Assembly: GCA_947630175.1 (NCBI GenBank)
Contig: CANRGJ010000005.1
Coordinates: 62,001-126,000 of the forward strand
DNA length: 64,000 bases
Source: an uncultured Ruminiclostridium sp.
Lineage (GTDB): Bacteria > Bacillota > Clostridia > Oscillospirales > Ruminococcaceae
Direction of reading: 5' to 3'
This document shows positions 33,948 through 41,766 of this stretch, one piece after another (the first letter of the stretch is position 1; every line of letters begins with the position of its first letter). The notes beneath the pieces were generated by a model. That model worked only from the letters and a program-made list of their open reading frames with translations. It made no database searches and was not told the origin of the DNA. A program made the position numbers and the translations under genes.

Positions 33948-34610
33948 TTACAACAAATACATCACCGTACCCAACAAATTTGCAAGGAAATGCGCAAGAA
34001 AACTGCACCATGCATTGTCAGTCTTCCTGAATATAATACCGTAAAATATTGAGTCTATAAAAACAGAAAACAAGTCATATAAAACTATAAGCGGGCTCCC
34101 GAAGTTGAAATGTCCCAGTGAGAATAAAACCGACGTAATTATCAGCGACGGCACGAAGGGCATTATTTTTGAAGTCTGCTTCTGGAAAAACGCCCGCCAG
34201 GCGATCTCCTCTCCCAGCGCAAAAACGATGAGTTCCAAAAGCAGCTTCGGCAAATTGGCAAAGTCTAAAAAATCTTCCGCCCTCGCCCGCAAATGCTCAG
34301 TATATTCGGGCAGATAGATTTTTTCCAGCGGAAAGCGTACCACAGTTATTACCAGCAACAGTACGATTAGCAGAATAACCTTTTTGTCCTTCAGCGCACC
34401 GATAAATGTTTTGATATTAAATCCATCGTTCTTGTTTTCGTTTGTTTTGCGGGTGGTAAAATATGCTATTATCCCCACAATAACTGATAATCCCGCCAGC
34501 TTCAGCGGCTCGCCGTTTATCTGCAAATTCAGCAGGTTTGTGAAAGAAAGAACAGTCATCACGACCGCCAGAATTATTACAGCAGTCTGTGTTTTAGTCA
34601 GGTTTTTCAT
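33948..34610 (-). CDS. CPBP family intramembrane glutamic protease
   Basis: 220 residues with about six hydrophobic segments. The ABI/CPBP catalytic signature EEIAWRAFFQ (EExxxR) lies near residue 139. Later motifs include IITSVLFSLGHFNFG (catalytic histidine) and DSIFYGIIFRKTDNAWCSFLAHFLAN. Members include Rce1-type CAAX proteases and bacterial proteins associated with bacteriocin self-immunity. The gene starts within the last 4 bp of the TetR gene, so it is translationally coupled to it and presumably under its control. Confidence 0.9.
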   Translation of the reverse strand: MKNLTKTQTAVIILAVVMTVLSFTNLLNLQINGEPLKLAGLSVIVGIIAYFTTRKTNENKNDGFNIKTFIGALKDKKVILLIVLLLVITVVRFPLEKIYLPEYTEHLRARAEDFLDFANLPKLLLELIVFALGEEIAWRAFFQKQTSKIMPFVPSLIITSVLFSLGHFNFGSPLIVLYDLFSVFIDSIFYGIIFRKTDNAWCSFLAHFLANLLGTVMYLL

Positions 34611-35182
34611 ATACTTTTTTCCTCCCGTACAGCCAGTATCGCACCCTTATATACTCGCTTCAAGTGCATTGTTATAACTTCTTCCTCATACTCCAATGAA
34701 TTGTTGGCAATAATGCTCGCATATCCGTGAACGAACATCGCAAGCGTAATAAAAACGTTCTTTGTCTGCTCTACGCTTAATTTCATAGCTCCCTGCATAA
34801 CTGAAAGAACAGGCGCAAGCTCTTCCGAATCTATCATTTCAAGCATACTGTTTTCCTTTGCAAATCCTGATTGAAAGAGAAAGAGAAACAGATAAGGCTC
34901 ATTCACCGCAAACCGAATATAGTTAAGTCCTATCTCAAGCATAACGTTTTCCCGAGCCTTGGAAATATCCAGAAGATAACCCGTGTGATATTCCCCTGTT
35001 TTTTCGTAAGCAGCCCTTTTTAATTCCTCGATAGTTTCAAAATGATACATAACAGGCTGGGTAGAACATTTCAGTTTTTTTGCAACAGTCCTTGCATTGA
35101 TATTTTCCGCCCCCGTTTCGCGGGCAATCTCAAAGGCGGCGTCTACGACCATATCTTTTGTTATCTTTGCTTTTGGCGGCAA
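34607..35182 (-). CDS. TetR family transcriptional regulator
   Basis: 191 residues from a TTG start at 35182 preceded by AGGAGG 7 bp upstream. The N-terminal HTH (residues ~8-55) has KDMVVDAAFEIARETGAENI, then RTVAKKLKCSTQPVMYHF. The C-terminal ligand domain is of the small TetR_C type with LFQSGFAKENSMLEMID. It overlaps the CPBP protease gene and is transcribed away from the flavin reductase gene. A 34-bp palindrome over its promoter is the likely operator. The ligand is unknown. Confidence 0.92.
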   Translation of the reverse strand: MPPKAKITKDMVVDAAFEIARETGAENINARTVAKKLKCSTQPVMYHFETIEELKRAAYEKTGEYHTGYLLDISKARENVMLEIGLNYIRFAVNEPYLFLFLFQSGFAKENSMLEMIDSEELAPVLSVMQGAMKLSVEQTKNVFITLAMFVHGYASIIANNSLEYEEEVITMHLKRVYKGAILAVREEKSI

Positions 35183-35199
35183 TTTATGTTTCCTCCTAT

Positions 35200-35254
35200 A
35201 TTATAATTGATGTTATATAACAGTAATTATAATATAATTTCTTTGTTTTGTCAA
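35200..35254 (-). promoter_or_regulatory. TetR gene promoter with 34-bp palindromic operator
   Basis: Minus-strand TTGACA (35254-35249) and TATAAT (35231-35226) are 17 bp apart. Bases 35200-35233 form an inverted repeat: arms ATTATAATT and AATTATAAT around a central TGTTATATAACA, with only two mismatched pairs. It covers the -10 box and start point, as expected for an autorepressing TetR site. Confidence 0.85.
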
Positions 35255-35307
35255 GCCCCGTCAAAATGAAAAATATAATGCACATTACAAACTTTGACAT
35301 ATAAATC

Positions 35308-35336
35308 TTGACAACGCCTTTTCAGAATAATATAAT
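35308..35336 (+). promoter_or_regulatory. Consensus promoter of the flavin reductase gene
   Basis: TTGACA (35308-35313) and TATAAT (35331-35336) with a 17-bp spacer. Both boxes are perfect. A second TTGACA at 35294-35299 has no matching -10. It lies 54 bp away from the divergent TetR promoter and outside the TetR palindrome. Confidence 0.88.
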
Positions 35337-35365
35337 AAAACTATAAACATCAGGAGGTAATCACA

Positions 35366-35938
35366 ATGAAGAAAAATTTAGGTTCAGTCCCCGCAGTTTA
35401 TCCTATGCCTGTCCTTATGGTAGCGGCGTATGACGAACAGGGAAACGTAAACGTAATGAACGCCGCATGGGGTATGATCTGCGGTATGGACAAGATAGCC
35501 CTTTTCATTGACGAGGAGCACAAGACAACCCAGAATATCCTTAAAACAAAGGCCTTTACCGTCAGCCTTGCGGATAAAGCAAATATTGTTGCGGCGGACT
35601 TTTTCGGAATAGCCACAGGCAACAAAATGCCCGATAAATTTCAGCGTTCAGGCTGCCACGCTGTAAAAAGCAGTTTTGTGAACGCTCCTGTTATAGAGGA
35701 ATTTCCCGTTGTAATGGAATGTGAGCTTGCGGAAATAGTCAATACCCCCAATATGTATGCCGTAGTGGGAAAGATACTTAATACCGCCGCCGACGAGACC
35801 GTCCTTTCCGACAACGGCAAGGTAGACCCCACAAAGCTGAACGCCCTCATATTCGACCAGTTCCAGTCAGGCTATTATGTAACCGGCGAAAAAGCGGGAC
35901 AGGCGTGGAACGCAGGCGCTCCTCTTATGAAGAAATGA
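35366..35938 (+). CDS. Flavin reductase-like flavoprotein
   Basis: 190 residues of the flavin reductase-like FMN-binding split barrel. It has YPMPVLMVAAYDEQGNVNVMNAAW (about 11-34), where the family binds FMN, then TKAFTVSLADKANIVAADFFG and the central strand GYYVTGEKAG. In anaerobes such stand-alone proteins are often called flavoredoxins and shuttle electrons using bound FMN. The start has AGGAGG 8 bp upstream. It is transcribed alone between a consensus promoter and a terminator, and precedes the rubrerythrin gene, so a redox-stress context is reasonable. Confidence 0.9.
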   Translation: MKKNLGSVPAVYPMPVLMVAAYDEQGNVNVMNAAWGMICGMDKIALFIDEEHKTTQNILKTKAFTVSLADKANIVAADFFGIATGNKMPDKFQRSGCHAVKSSFVNAPVIEEFPVVMECELAEIVNTPNMYAVVGKILNTAADETVLSDNGKVDPTKLNALIFDQFQSGYYVTGEKAGQAWNAGAPLMKK

Positions 35939-35952
35939 TTTTAAGACAAATT

Positions 35953-35988
35953 AAAAGCCGATTTTCTTTTGGGAATATCGGCTTTTTT
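35953..35988 (+). terminator. Terminator after the flavin reductase gene
   Basis: Arms AAAAGCCGAT (35953-35962) and ATCGGCTTTT (35976-35985) form the stem, with T6 at the end, 15 bp after the stop codon. Confidence 0.9.
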
Positions 35989-36040
35989 GTATAAAATATT
36001 ATTTTCTGGGAAACACTTCCGACGAAAGGAAGGTGTTATT

Positions 36041-36583
36041 ATGCAGCTTGCAGGCTCACAAACTCTCCAGAACATCAAAACCGCCTTTTTAGGCGAAAGT
36101 CAGGCGACAATAAAATATTACATCTACGGAAACATTGCCGAAAAGGACGGCTATCAGCAGATCAAAGGCGCTTTCGAGAACATCGCCCACAACGAATACG
36201 CCCACGCTCAGACCCTGCTCTCCCTTATCAGCGAGGGTATACCCGCGAACACCGCCAAAGCCCTTGAGAATGCGGCAGGCGGCGAGCATTACGAGTGGGC
36301 TGAGGCGTATGCAGGTTTCTCCAAGACCGCCCGTGACGAGGGCTTTGACAACATCGCCAACATTTTCGATATGATAGCGGCGATAGAAAAGGATCACGAA
36401 GCCCGCTTCCGCTTTCTTCTTGAACAGCTCAATACAGGAAAGGTCTTTTCTTCCGACGGGGAAACGGTGTGGATCTGCCGCAACTGCGGTCATATCTATG
36501 CGGGAACTTCCGCCCCGCAGGTATGTCCCGTCTGCAAAAAGCCGCAGGCGTATTTTGAGCGCAAGGACGGCTACAAGCACTGA
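36041..36583 (+). CDS. Rubrerythrin
   Basis: 180 residues from the ATG at 36041 (AAGGAAGG site); the upstream in-frame start at 35969 overlaps the previous terminator. The ferritin-like diiron domain (residues ~1-140) supplies glutamates in GESQAT, ENIAHNEYAHA and AAIEKDHEARF. The C-terminal rubredoxin-like domain carries two CxxC pairs (CRNCGHIYAG and CPVCKKP). Rubrerythrin reduces hydrogen peroxide in the cytosol of anaerobes. It is monocistronic, with a terminator directly after. Confidence 0.95.
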   Translation: MQLAGSQTLQNIKTAFLGESQATIKYYIYGNIAEKDGYQQIKGAFENIAHNEYAHAQTLLSLISEGIPANTAKALENAAGGEHYEWAEAYAGFSKTARDEGFDNIANIFDMIAAIEKDHEARFRFLLEQLNTGKVFSSDGETVWICRNCGHIYAGTSAPQVCPVCKKPQAYFERKDGYKH

Positions 36584-36590
36584 AAAAGAA

Positions 36591-36626
36591 AAAAGGATAT
36601 ACGGCAATACCGTATATCCTTTTTTT
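36591..36626 (+). terminator. Terminator after rubrerythrin
   Basis: A perfect 10-bp stem (GGATATACGG with CCGTATATCC), 5-base loop, then T7. The upstream A-run makes it potentially bidirectional. Confidence 0.92.
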
Positions 36627-36707
36627 GCCCCAAAACCGCATTACGCGGATACATTGTCAAGTTAAAAAACCGGATAAAGTATCAAAGTATCGGGGAGAAA
36701 GACGAAA

Positions 36708-36983
36708 TTACTGCTCGCCCTTCTGCTTTGCGAAGCACTCGCTGCAATAAACAGGTCTGTCGTCACGGGGCTGGAAGGGAACCTTAGCCTCGCCGCCGCA
36801 AGCTGCGCATACAGCGGTATACATTTCCTTGTTTCTGCTTGCGCTCTTTCTCGCGTCACGGCACGCCTTGCAGCGCTGAGGTTCGTTTACGAAACCTTTT
36901 TCAGCGTAGAATTCCTGCTCGCCGGCTGTGAAAACGAATTCGTTGCCGCAGTCCTTGCAGACAAGTGTTTTGTCTTCGTACAT
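36708..36983 (-). CDS. Double zinc-ribbon protein
   Basis: 91 residues with four CxxC pairs. The first ribbon is LVCKDCGNEFVFTAGEQEFY then PQRCKACRDARK. The second is AVCAACGGEAKVPFQPRDDR then VYCSECFAK. The CKDCGxxFxFTxGEQxFY and CxxDRPVYCSxC patterns define a widespread family of small zinc-binding proteins of unknown role; some are co-expressed with stress or translation genes. Soluble. The ~95-bp leader between the sigma-factor terminator and the start (37001-37075) is G/C-rich and may be structured. Confidence 0.85.
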   Translation of the reverse strand: MYEDKTLVCKDCGNEFVFTAGEQEFYAEKGFVNEPQRCKACRDARKSASRNKEMYTAVCAACGGEAKVPFQPRDDRPVYCSECFAKQKGEQ

Positions 36984-37077
36984 TTTGTTTTACCTCGCTT
37001 AAAAATTTTCCGACCCTGGACGGACTTTCACCGCCACCTTTGATAAACAACGCTCTGTAATTAAGCTACCCGGTCAT

Positions 37078-37097
37078 AAAAGAAGCCCACAGGCTTC
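37078..37097 (-). terminator. Terminator after the sigma factor gene
   Basis: GAAGCC (37082-37087) pairs with GGCTTC (37092-37097) around TGTG; TTTT follows on the minus strand, just after the stop codon at 37106. Confidence 0.75.
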
Positions 37098-37105
37098 GTA
37101 TTTTT

Positions 37106-37675
37106 TTATCCCGCCATTGCGCTGCGGAGCTTTGCTTTTGCCCTTGAAAGGGCATTGTCCACCGCCTTTGCGCTTATGCCCAGCTTTTCTGCTATTTGAG
37201 CGTAGCTGTAAGCGGAAAGATACAGCATGAACACGTCTTTTTCCCGTTTGGAAAGCAGACTTTCAGTCATTTTTTCTATCTCGTCATACTGTTCTTTTTG
37301 TATAAGCAGCTCCTCTGCGCTGGGACTTTCGTCCCCAATCTCCTCCAGCTTTGCCTCGTCCATTGACACCCGTTCGGGATAATTCCCGCCGTTTTTGCTC
37401 ACCGCCGTTTTCATTTTATTGGAAATACAGGTGGAAGCAAATGCGGCAAACGTGCCTTTTTCTGCGTCATAGGAGCGAATTGCGCCCAGCAGTCCCAGAA
37501 ATCCCTCGGAAATAAGGTCGTCTCGCTCCACGCTGCTGCTTTTGAAATAAGCGGCTCTTGCCTTTATCAAAGGGATATATCGGGCTATCAGCATTGCGGC
37601 GTATTTTTTGTGTTCGGCTGAATCACCTTGTTTTTCGGCATTTTGCGCGCCGAGCAAAAGCTGTTCATCGGTCAT
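37106..37675 (-). CDS. RNA polymerase sigma-70 family factor, SigH-like
   Basis: 189 residues from the ATG at 37675 (AGGGGAA site 7 bp upstream); the in-frame ATG at 37723 adds 16 residues and has a poorer site. Region 2: LIARYIPLIKARAAYF, then RDDLISEGFLGLLGAIRSYD and FAAFASTCISNKMKTAV. Region 4: LSKREKDVFMLYLSAYSYAQ, then IAEKLGISAKAVDNALSRAK. The pattern resembles SigH/sigma-30 rather than ECF factors. In Firmicutes SigH controls stationary phase, sporulation or competence genes; the targets here are unknown. Confidence 0.85.
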   Translation of the reverse strand: MTDEQLLLGAQNAEKQGDSAEHKKYAAMLIARYIPLIKARAAYFKSSSVERDDLISEGFLGLLGAIRSYDAEKGTFAAFASTCISNKMKTAVSKNGGNYPERVSMDEAKLEEIGDESPSAEELLIQKEQYDEIEKMTESLLSKREKDVFMLYLSAYSYAQIAEKLGISAKAVDNALSRAKAKLRSAMAG

Positions 37676-37771
37676 TCCGATTCCCCTTGACTGAAAATCA
37701 AACGATACGCCGTTCACCTTCATACAGCTTTCATACGTCAGTGAACAAAATCATATCCGTTTGTGTTAAAG

Positions 37772-37800
37772 ATTATACATTAAACTTTCCTGCAAGTCAA
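37772..37800 (-). promoter_or_regulatory. Promoter of the sigma factor gene
   Basis: Minus-strand TTGACT (37800-37795) and TATAAT (37777-37772) separated by 17 bp. The predicted start near 37765 leaves room for either proposed start codon. Confidence 0.82.
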
Positions 37801-37875
37801 TGCAAAAAATCAAAACCTGCAAAAATTTGTTACAAATATCTAAAATAATGACAAAAAATTATGAAAATTGCGGAG

Positions 37876-38445
37876 TTACACAGCTTTTCTTCTGTCGTAA
37901 GCCGCCCGTCCCGTCTTGAAAATATCCCCGCCGTGACAATCTATGGCTACCGTAAGCGGAAAATCTTTTACCACCAGCCTTTTCACGCTTTCACAGCCCA
38001 GATCCTCAAAAGCAATGACCTCACAGCTTTCAATGCACTTGCAGGCGAGCGCCCCTGCGCCGCCCACAGCGCAGAAATAAACAGCGCCGTTTCTTTTTAT
38101 CGCGTCCGCCACATCGGCATTTCTCTCTCCCTTGCCTATCATAGCCTTCATTCCCATATCAAGCAGCTTCGGAGCGTAAGGGTCCATTCTTCCCGATGTG
38201 GTAGGACCGCAGGAGCCGATAACCATACCTTCCTTTGTCCCCGTGGGACCCGCATAGTATATCGCAGATCCTTCAACAGGGAAGGGAAGCGGCTTTCCCT
38301 CAGCAATAAGCTGAAAAAATCTTTTGTGTGCGGCGTCGCGCCCTGTATATACCGTCCCGCTGAGCAGTACCTTATCTCCCGCACACAGCGTGGGAGCAAT
38401 GGCGCTCAGCTGAGAAACGTCAAGCTTTATCAGTTTGTTTTCCAT
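37876..38445 (-). CDS. Fe-S type hydro-lyase beta subunit (fumarase/tartrate dehydratase, TtdB/FumA C-terminal type)
   Basis: 189 residues. GDKVLLSGTVYTGRDAAHKR, YAGPTGTKEGMVIGSCGPTT, SGRMDPYAPKLL and FCAVGGAGAL are the conserved swivelling-domain motifs of class I fumarase beta subunits. Together with a separate alpha subunit carrying the 4Fe-4S cluster they dehydrate malate or tartrate. No alpha subunit gene lies on either side; the partner must be elsewhere. The start overlaps the stop of the DivIVA-like gene (TAATG), so expression is coupled to that unrelated gene. Confidence 0.9.
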   Translation of the reverse strand: MENKLIKLDVSQLSAIAPTLCAGDKVLLSGTVYTGRDAAHKRFFQLIAEGKPLPFPVEGSAIYYAGPTGTKEGMVIGSCGPTTSGRMDPYAPKLLDMGMKAMIGKGERNADVADAIKRNGAVYFCAVGGAGALACKCIESCEVIAFEDLGCESVKRLVVKDFPLTVAIDCHGGDIFKTGRAAYDRRKAV

Positions 38446-39974
38446 TAAAGTGTATCGCTCATATCGTCGTCGTCCTCTCCGCCGTCAAAGGAGAAGTTGA
38501 ACGGGTCGTTGTCTATCACCTTTCCGTTTTCGTCCATTTCCTCAATGGGGACCAGAGGAGGAAGAACGTCGTCAGGGTCTTTTTCCTTTACCTGTACGTT
38601 AAACTGTGCATTTTCTCCGACTTTCTTCACAGATTCGTCCGATGGAGAAACTGAAAATTCGTTGCTTCCCACTGCGGCAGGACCTTCTTCGGGAACGAAC
38701 ATTCCACTCAGCTCTTCGTCCTCATTCTGCTGATGCTCCTGTATCATTGCATTCAGATCGCCGCTTCTGTCGTTAGCGGCTTTGATAACGTCAAGCAATA
38801 TATCGTCGCCCAGATCGTCGTCGCCCGATGCGATATTCACAGAAGTTCCCATGTCGTCTGCGCTTATATCTGCCACCAGATCGTCGGTATCGTCTGCACT
38901 GTCGTCTGCCATAAGTGCGGCGAAATCGTCAAATTCTGAGCTTACCGCTTTGGGAGCAGGAGCAGGCTTAGGCGCAGGCTCTGACTTTGGAGCAGGCGCA
39001 GGCTTAGGTGCAGGAGCAGGTTCGGGCTTGGGAGCAGCCTTTGGTGCAGGTGCAGGCTCAGGCTCGGGAACGTCCATTATCAATGAACTTAAATCATCAT
39101 CAGCCGCCATTTCAGGCTCGGGCTCAGGTTCAGCGGCAAGCTCATCGTCGGAGACCAGCATACTGCTCAGATCGTCGTCCTTTGCGATCTCGGCGGCAGG
39201 ACTCAGATCCACCGTCATTTCATCGTCATTGCCAATATTTGCCGCACCGAAAATATCCTCGGCTGCGCCAAAGGTATCGTCGATGGCAGTATCAGGCTTT
39301 TGAACGGGTTTCTTTGCATCGTCTTCCGCCTTGGCGGCCTTTGCCTCCTTGGCGATATATGCCTCTACGCTGTCCGCAGTATCGTCAGAACCAACAGGCG
39401 TCGCATCATAATCGCTACTCTGTTCATATTCTGCTATATCCACGGCGTCAAATTTGCCTTTCCAGGTATCGTTTACTCTTGCCAGCGTTTTCTGAGCAGA
39501 ATCCGCAATACGACGCAGCTCAGCGGTGAACTGCATATAAGCCTTTGCCGCCCTTGCGTTTGCGGACGCCTGGGGATTATCCTCCGAGGTAGCCGCAACA
39601 AGCTGCGCATTGAGGGACTCTATTGTGTTTTTATCCTCCCTTACCTGACGGGTAAGCTCTTCTATCTGTTCCTGCTGGCGCTTTATAACAAGCGTGCGCT
39701 CTCTTATCTTATCATTGAAGGAGCGTTCCATTTCCGCACGGATAACTTCACGCTCATGCCTCATAGCGTCATTAGACGCCATAGGATTGGAAACGGCGGC
39801 GGCGAGGCGTTCCTCGAACTCCTCCTCCTTCTCCTTCATCTTTTTTCTCAGATTTGCAATGTAGAGAGTAACGTCATTTTTGTCAAATCCGAACGCAACT
39901 GTTTTGAAGCCGCCTGCATCATTGCTGCTTGCGGCATTATTATTGTTATTGTTATTATTATTTCTTGAAGCCAT
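38445..39974 (-). CDS. Large acidic DivIVA-like coiled-coil protein
   Basis: 509 residues from the ATG at 39974 (CGGAGG site); the longer in-frame start at 40103 lacks one. Layout: a run of nine asparagines (residues 5-13); a DivIVA/GpsB-like entry (FKTVAFGFDKNDVTLYIANL); a coiled coil to about residue 135; a helical segment (~150-195); a very acidic low-complexity region; an Ala-Pro-Lys-Glu repeat tract (~310-350); and a second acidic region to the end. No membrane helix. DivIVA-type proteins mark curved membranes at poles and septa. The N-terminal resemblance is moderate, so a role in cell shape or division is tentative. Confidence 0.7.
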   Translation of the reverse strand: MASRNNNNNNNNNAASSNDAGGFKTVAFGFDKNDVTLYIANLRKKMKEKEEEFEERLAAAVSNPMASNDAMRHEREVIRAEMERSFNDKIRERTLVIKRQQEQIEELTRQVREDKNTIESLNAQLVAATSEDNPQASANARAAKAYMQFTAELRRIADSAQKTLARVNDTWKGKFDAVDIAEYEQSSDYDATPVGSDDTADSVEAYIAKEAKAAKAEDDAKKPVQKPDTAIDDTFGAAEDIFGAANIGNDDEMTVDLSPAAEIAKDDDLSSMLVSDDELAAEPEPEPEMAADDDLSSLIMDVPEPEPAPAPKAAPKPEPAPAPKPAPAPKSEPAPKPAPAPKAVSSEFDDFAALMADDSADDTDDLVADISADDMGTSVNIASGDDDLGDDILLDVIKAANDRSGDLNAMIQEHQQNEDEELSGMFVPEEGPAAVGSNEFSVSPSDESVKKVGENAQFNVQVKEKDPDDVLPPLVPIEEMDENGKVIDNDPFNFSFDGGEDDDDMSDTL

Positions 39975-40151
39975 ATGAACCTCCGAAGATACTGATACAT
40001 CATTATTATAACAGTAAAAAAATATAAAAGCAATAGTGATAATTCCTAAAAATTCAGCGGTTTTTTCTATCGTCCCAATAAATGAAAAGCATATCCCGCC
40101 CAAAGCCTGTTATACCAGTCTGCCAAAAAATAATTTTTTTGCAAAAAATAC

Positions 40152-40180
40152 TTGTATCTCCCGTTCATTTGTTGTATAAT
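40152..40180 (+). promoter_or_regulatory. Promoter of the ireB gene
   Basis: TTGTAT (40152-40157) and TATAAT (40175-40180) with 17-bp spacing, 51 bp before the start codon. Confidence 0.82.
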
Positions 40181-40230
40181 CATAATAAGGTCGTATGACC
40201 CGAACAGCAAAAACATCGGAGGGAAATAAA

Positions 40231-40479
40231 ATGCACGAGAAAACCATGACGTTTTCTGTCAGGGACGAACGAGAATCCGAGATGAAGGAAATACTCTCCA
40301 CGGTTTACGGGGCGCTGAAGGAAAAAGGCTATAACCCTATAAATCAGCTTGTGGGCTATATTCTTTCCGAGGATCCCACATACATCACCACATATAAAAA
40401 CGCCCGCAGTCTTATCAGACATATCGACAGGGACGAGCTTCTCCAGGCTCTTGTAAGGAATTATCTGGGCGAGGAATAA
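40231..40479 (+). CDS. ireB: IreB family regulatory phosphoprotein (UPF0297)
   Basis: 82 residues from the ATG at 40231 (GGAGGG site); the upstream in-frame start at 40195 has none. The family pattern is clear: [46 protein letters not shown] and [20 protein letters not shown]. In Enterococcus faecalis IreB is phosphorylated by the Ser/Thr kinase IreK on N-terminal threonines and tunes cephalosporin resistance and MurAA turnover; T5 and T7 here are candidate sites. The usual neighbours alaS and ruvX are absent from this window. Confidence 0.92.
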   Translation: MHEKTMTFSVRDERESEMKEILSTVYGALKEKGYNPINQLVGYILSEDPTYITTYKNARSLIRHIDRDELLQALVRNYLGEE

Positions 40480-40489
40480 GCCGTTCTGC

Positions 40490-40560
40490 CATAAGAAAAT
40501 GCAGCCGCAGGCTATGCCGCTTTTGCGGCGGTCTGCGGTATTTTTCGTTTTTATTTTCAT
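40490..40560 (+). repeat. Hairpin element related to the 12.1-kb repeat; possible ireB terminator
   Basis: It begins CATAAGAAAATGCAG, one base different from the end of the 12094-12258 element, and continues CCGCAGGCT as that element does (GCAGGCT shared). It folds as CCGCAG...GCCGC-TTTT-GCGGC...CTGCGG, then runs into T-rich sequence, so it could terminate ireB transcription 20 bp after the stop. The remaining ~100 bp to the next gene are A/T-rich without features. Confidence 0.6.
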
Positions 40561-40658
40561 AAATTTGACAGCGTGATAAAAAGCATAACTTTCTTTCTTT
40601 TCAGCAAAATAATACCGACTTTTCCATTTAAGTCAAAAACGCTGAAAGGAAGAACGAA

Positions 40659-41756
40659 ATGAAAATAAAAGCAATAATGATAGCGTCGCTGATGCTGTTT
40701 TCCTGCCTTATGACAGGCTGCGCAGGCGATAATAACAACAACGGCGGTAGCAACAGCGGAAGCGGCTCTATGTCAGGCTCCGACTCAAATCCCGGCGACG
40801 GCAGTATGGCGGGGGAATATGACAACGACGACGGATTTTTCAACGACGACGATTCCAAGGACGGAAACAACTCCTCCGACAGCTCCGCCGAAGGCTCTGA
40901 AAGCGGCGACAACTCAGGAGATGATTCTGCAAGCGGCACAGGCGACAATTCCGCCAACGGCGGTTCAGCAGGTGGCGCCGCAGGAAATTCCGACGGTTCA
41001 CAAAACGGCGATATGTCCACTGTGGACAGTACCGCCGCCCGTATAAGCTTAGGAGCGGAAAACCTCCGCTCCACCCTTATAGGGTGGGGACTGGGAAAAG
41101 AGCGTGACGAGCTTTCCCGCCCTGTGGACGCAGTTTCAGCACAGGAAAAATACGGAAAATATTCCTCTCTTTTCATAGACAATTCGGGAGAAAAGAAAAT
41201 TTATCTCACCTTTGACGAGGGCTATGAAAACGGCTACACCGCAAAGATACTTGATACATTAAAAGAAACTGGCGTAAAAGCCGCTTTTTTTGTAACATAC
41301 GATTACTGCGTAAGCTCTCCGGAGCTTGTTGAAAGAATGATCGCAGAGGGACATATAGTAGGGAACCACACCTATTCCCACCCCAGCCTGCCCCAATGCT
41401 CCGACAGCGAGGTGGAGGAGGAAGTTACTCTCCTCCACGATTATGTAAAGGAAAATTTCGGCTATGAGATGAAATTTTTCCGCTTTCCCAAGGGAGAATT
41501 TAGCGAAAAGACCCTTGCGCAGCTTCAGTCTTTAGGCTACACCAGCGTTTTCTGGAGCTTTGCCTATCAGGATTGGGACGTAAATTCTCAGCCCACCCCC
41601 GACGAAGCGTTCAAATCGGTGACAAACGCCACCCACAGCGGCGGTATCTATCTTCTTCACGCCGTTTCACAAGCCAACGCCGACAGCCTCGGCGAAATAA
41701 TAAAATATTGGAAAAGCGAGGGCTACTCGGTAGAAAGCCTTGAAGCCCTGCTTTAA
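40659..41756 (+). CDS. Polysaccharide deacetylase lipoprotein, PdaA-like
   Basis: 365 residues. Lipoprotein signal with lipobox LMTGC (cysteine 21), then a ~100-residue linker of Ser, Gly, Asp and Asn (residues 22-125). The NodB-type deacetylase domain (~175-365) has KKIYLTFDEGYENGY (metal/catalytic D186 and E187), HTYSHPSL (metal-binding H237 and H241) and FFRFPKGEF. TFDEGYENGYT is characteristic of PdaA-type enzymes, which remove acetyl groups from muramic acid on the way to the muramic delta-lactam of spore cortex. It is anchored outside the membrane by lipid after Lgt action. Sporulation itself is not shown by this window. Confidence 0.9.
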   Translation: MKIKAIMIASLMLFSCLMTGCAGDNNNNGGSNSGSGSMSGSDSNPGDGSMAGEYDNDDGFFNDDDSKDGNNSSDSSAEGSESGDNSGDDSASGTGDNSANGGSAGGAAGNSDGSQNGDMSTVDSTAARISLGAENLRSTLIGWGLGKERDELSRPVDAVSAQEKYGKYSSLFIDNSGEKKIYLTFDEGYENGYTAKILDTLKETGVKAAFFVTYDYCVSSPELVERMIAEGHIVGNHTYSHPSLPQCSDSEVEEEVTLLHDYVKENFGYEMKFFRFPKGEFSEKTLAQLQSLGYTSVFWSFAYQDWDVNSQPTPDEAFKSVTNATHSGGIYLLHAVSQANADSLGEIIKYWKSEGYSVESLEALL

Positions 41757-41766
41757 AAAGGACAAA

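Noticed and set aside
38900-39150. Short tandem repeats as a possible CRISPR or satellite array
   Set aside because: The repetition is in codons for Ala-Pro-Lys-Glu in a coding frame; there are no regular spacers.
38782-39529. Plus-strand frames rich in Gly/Ala/Ser or Arg/Gln opposite the DivIVA-like gene
   Set aside because: They are artefacts of the Ala-Pro-Glu-Lys repeat tract read on the other strand.
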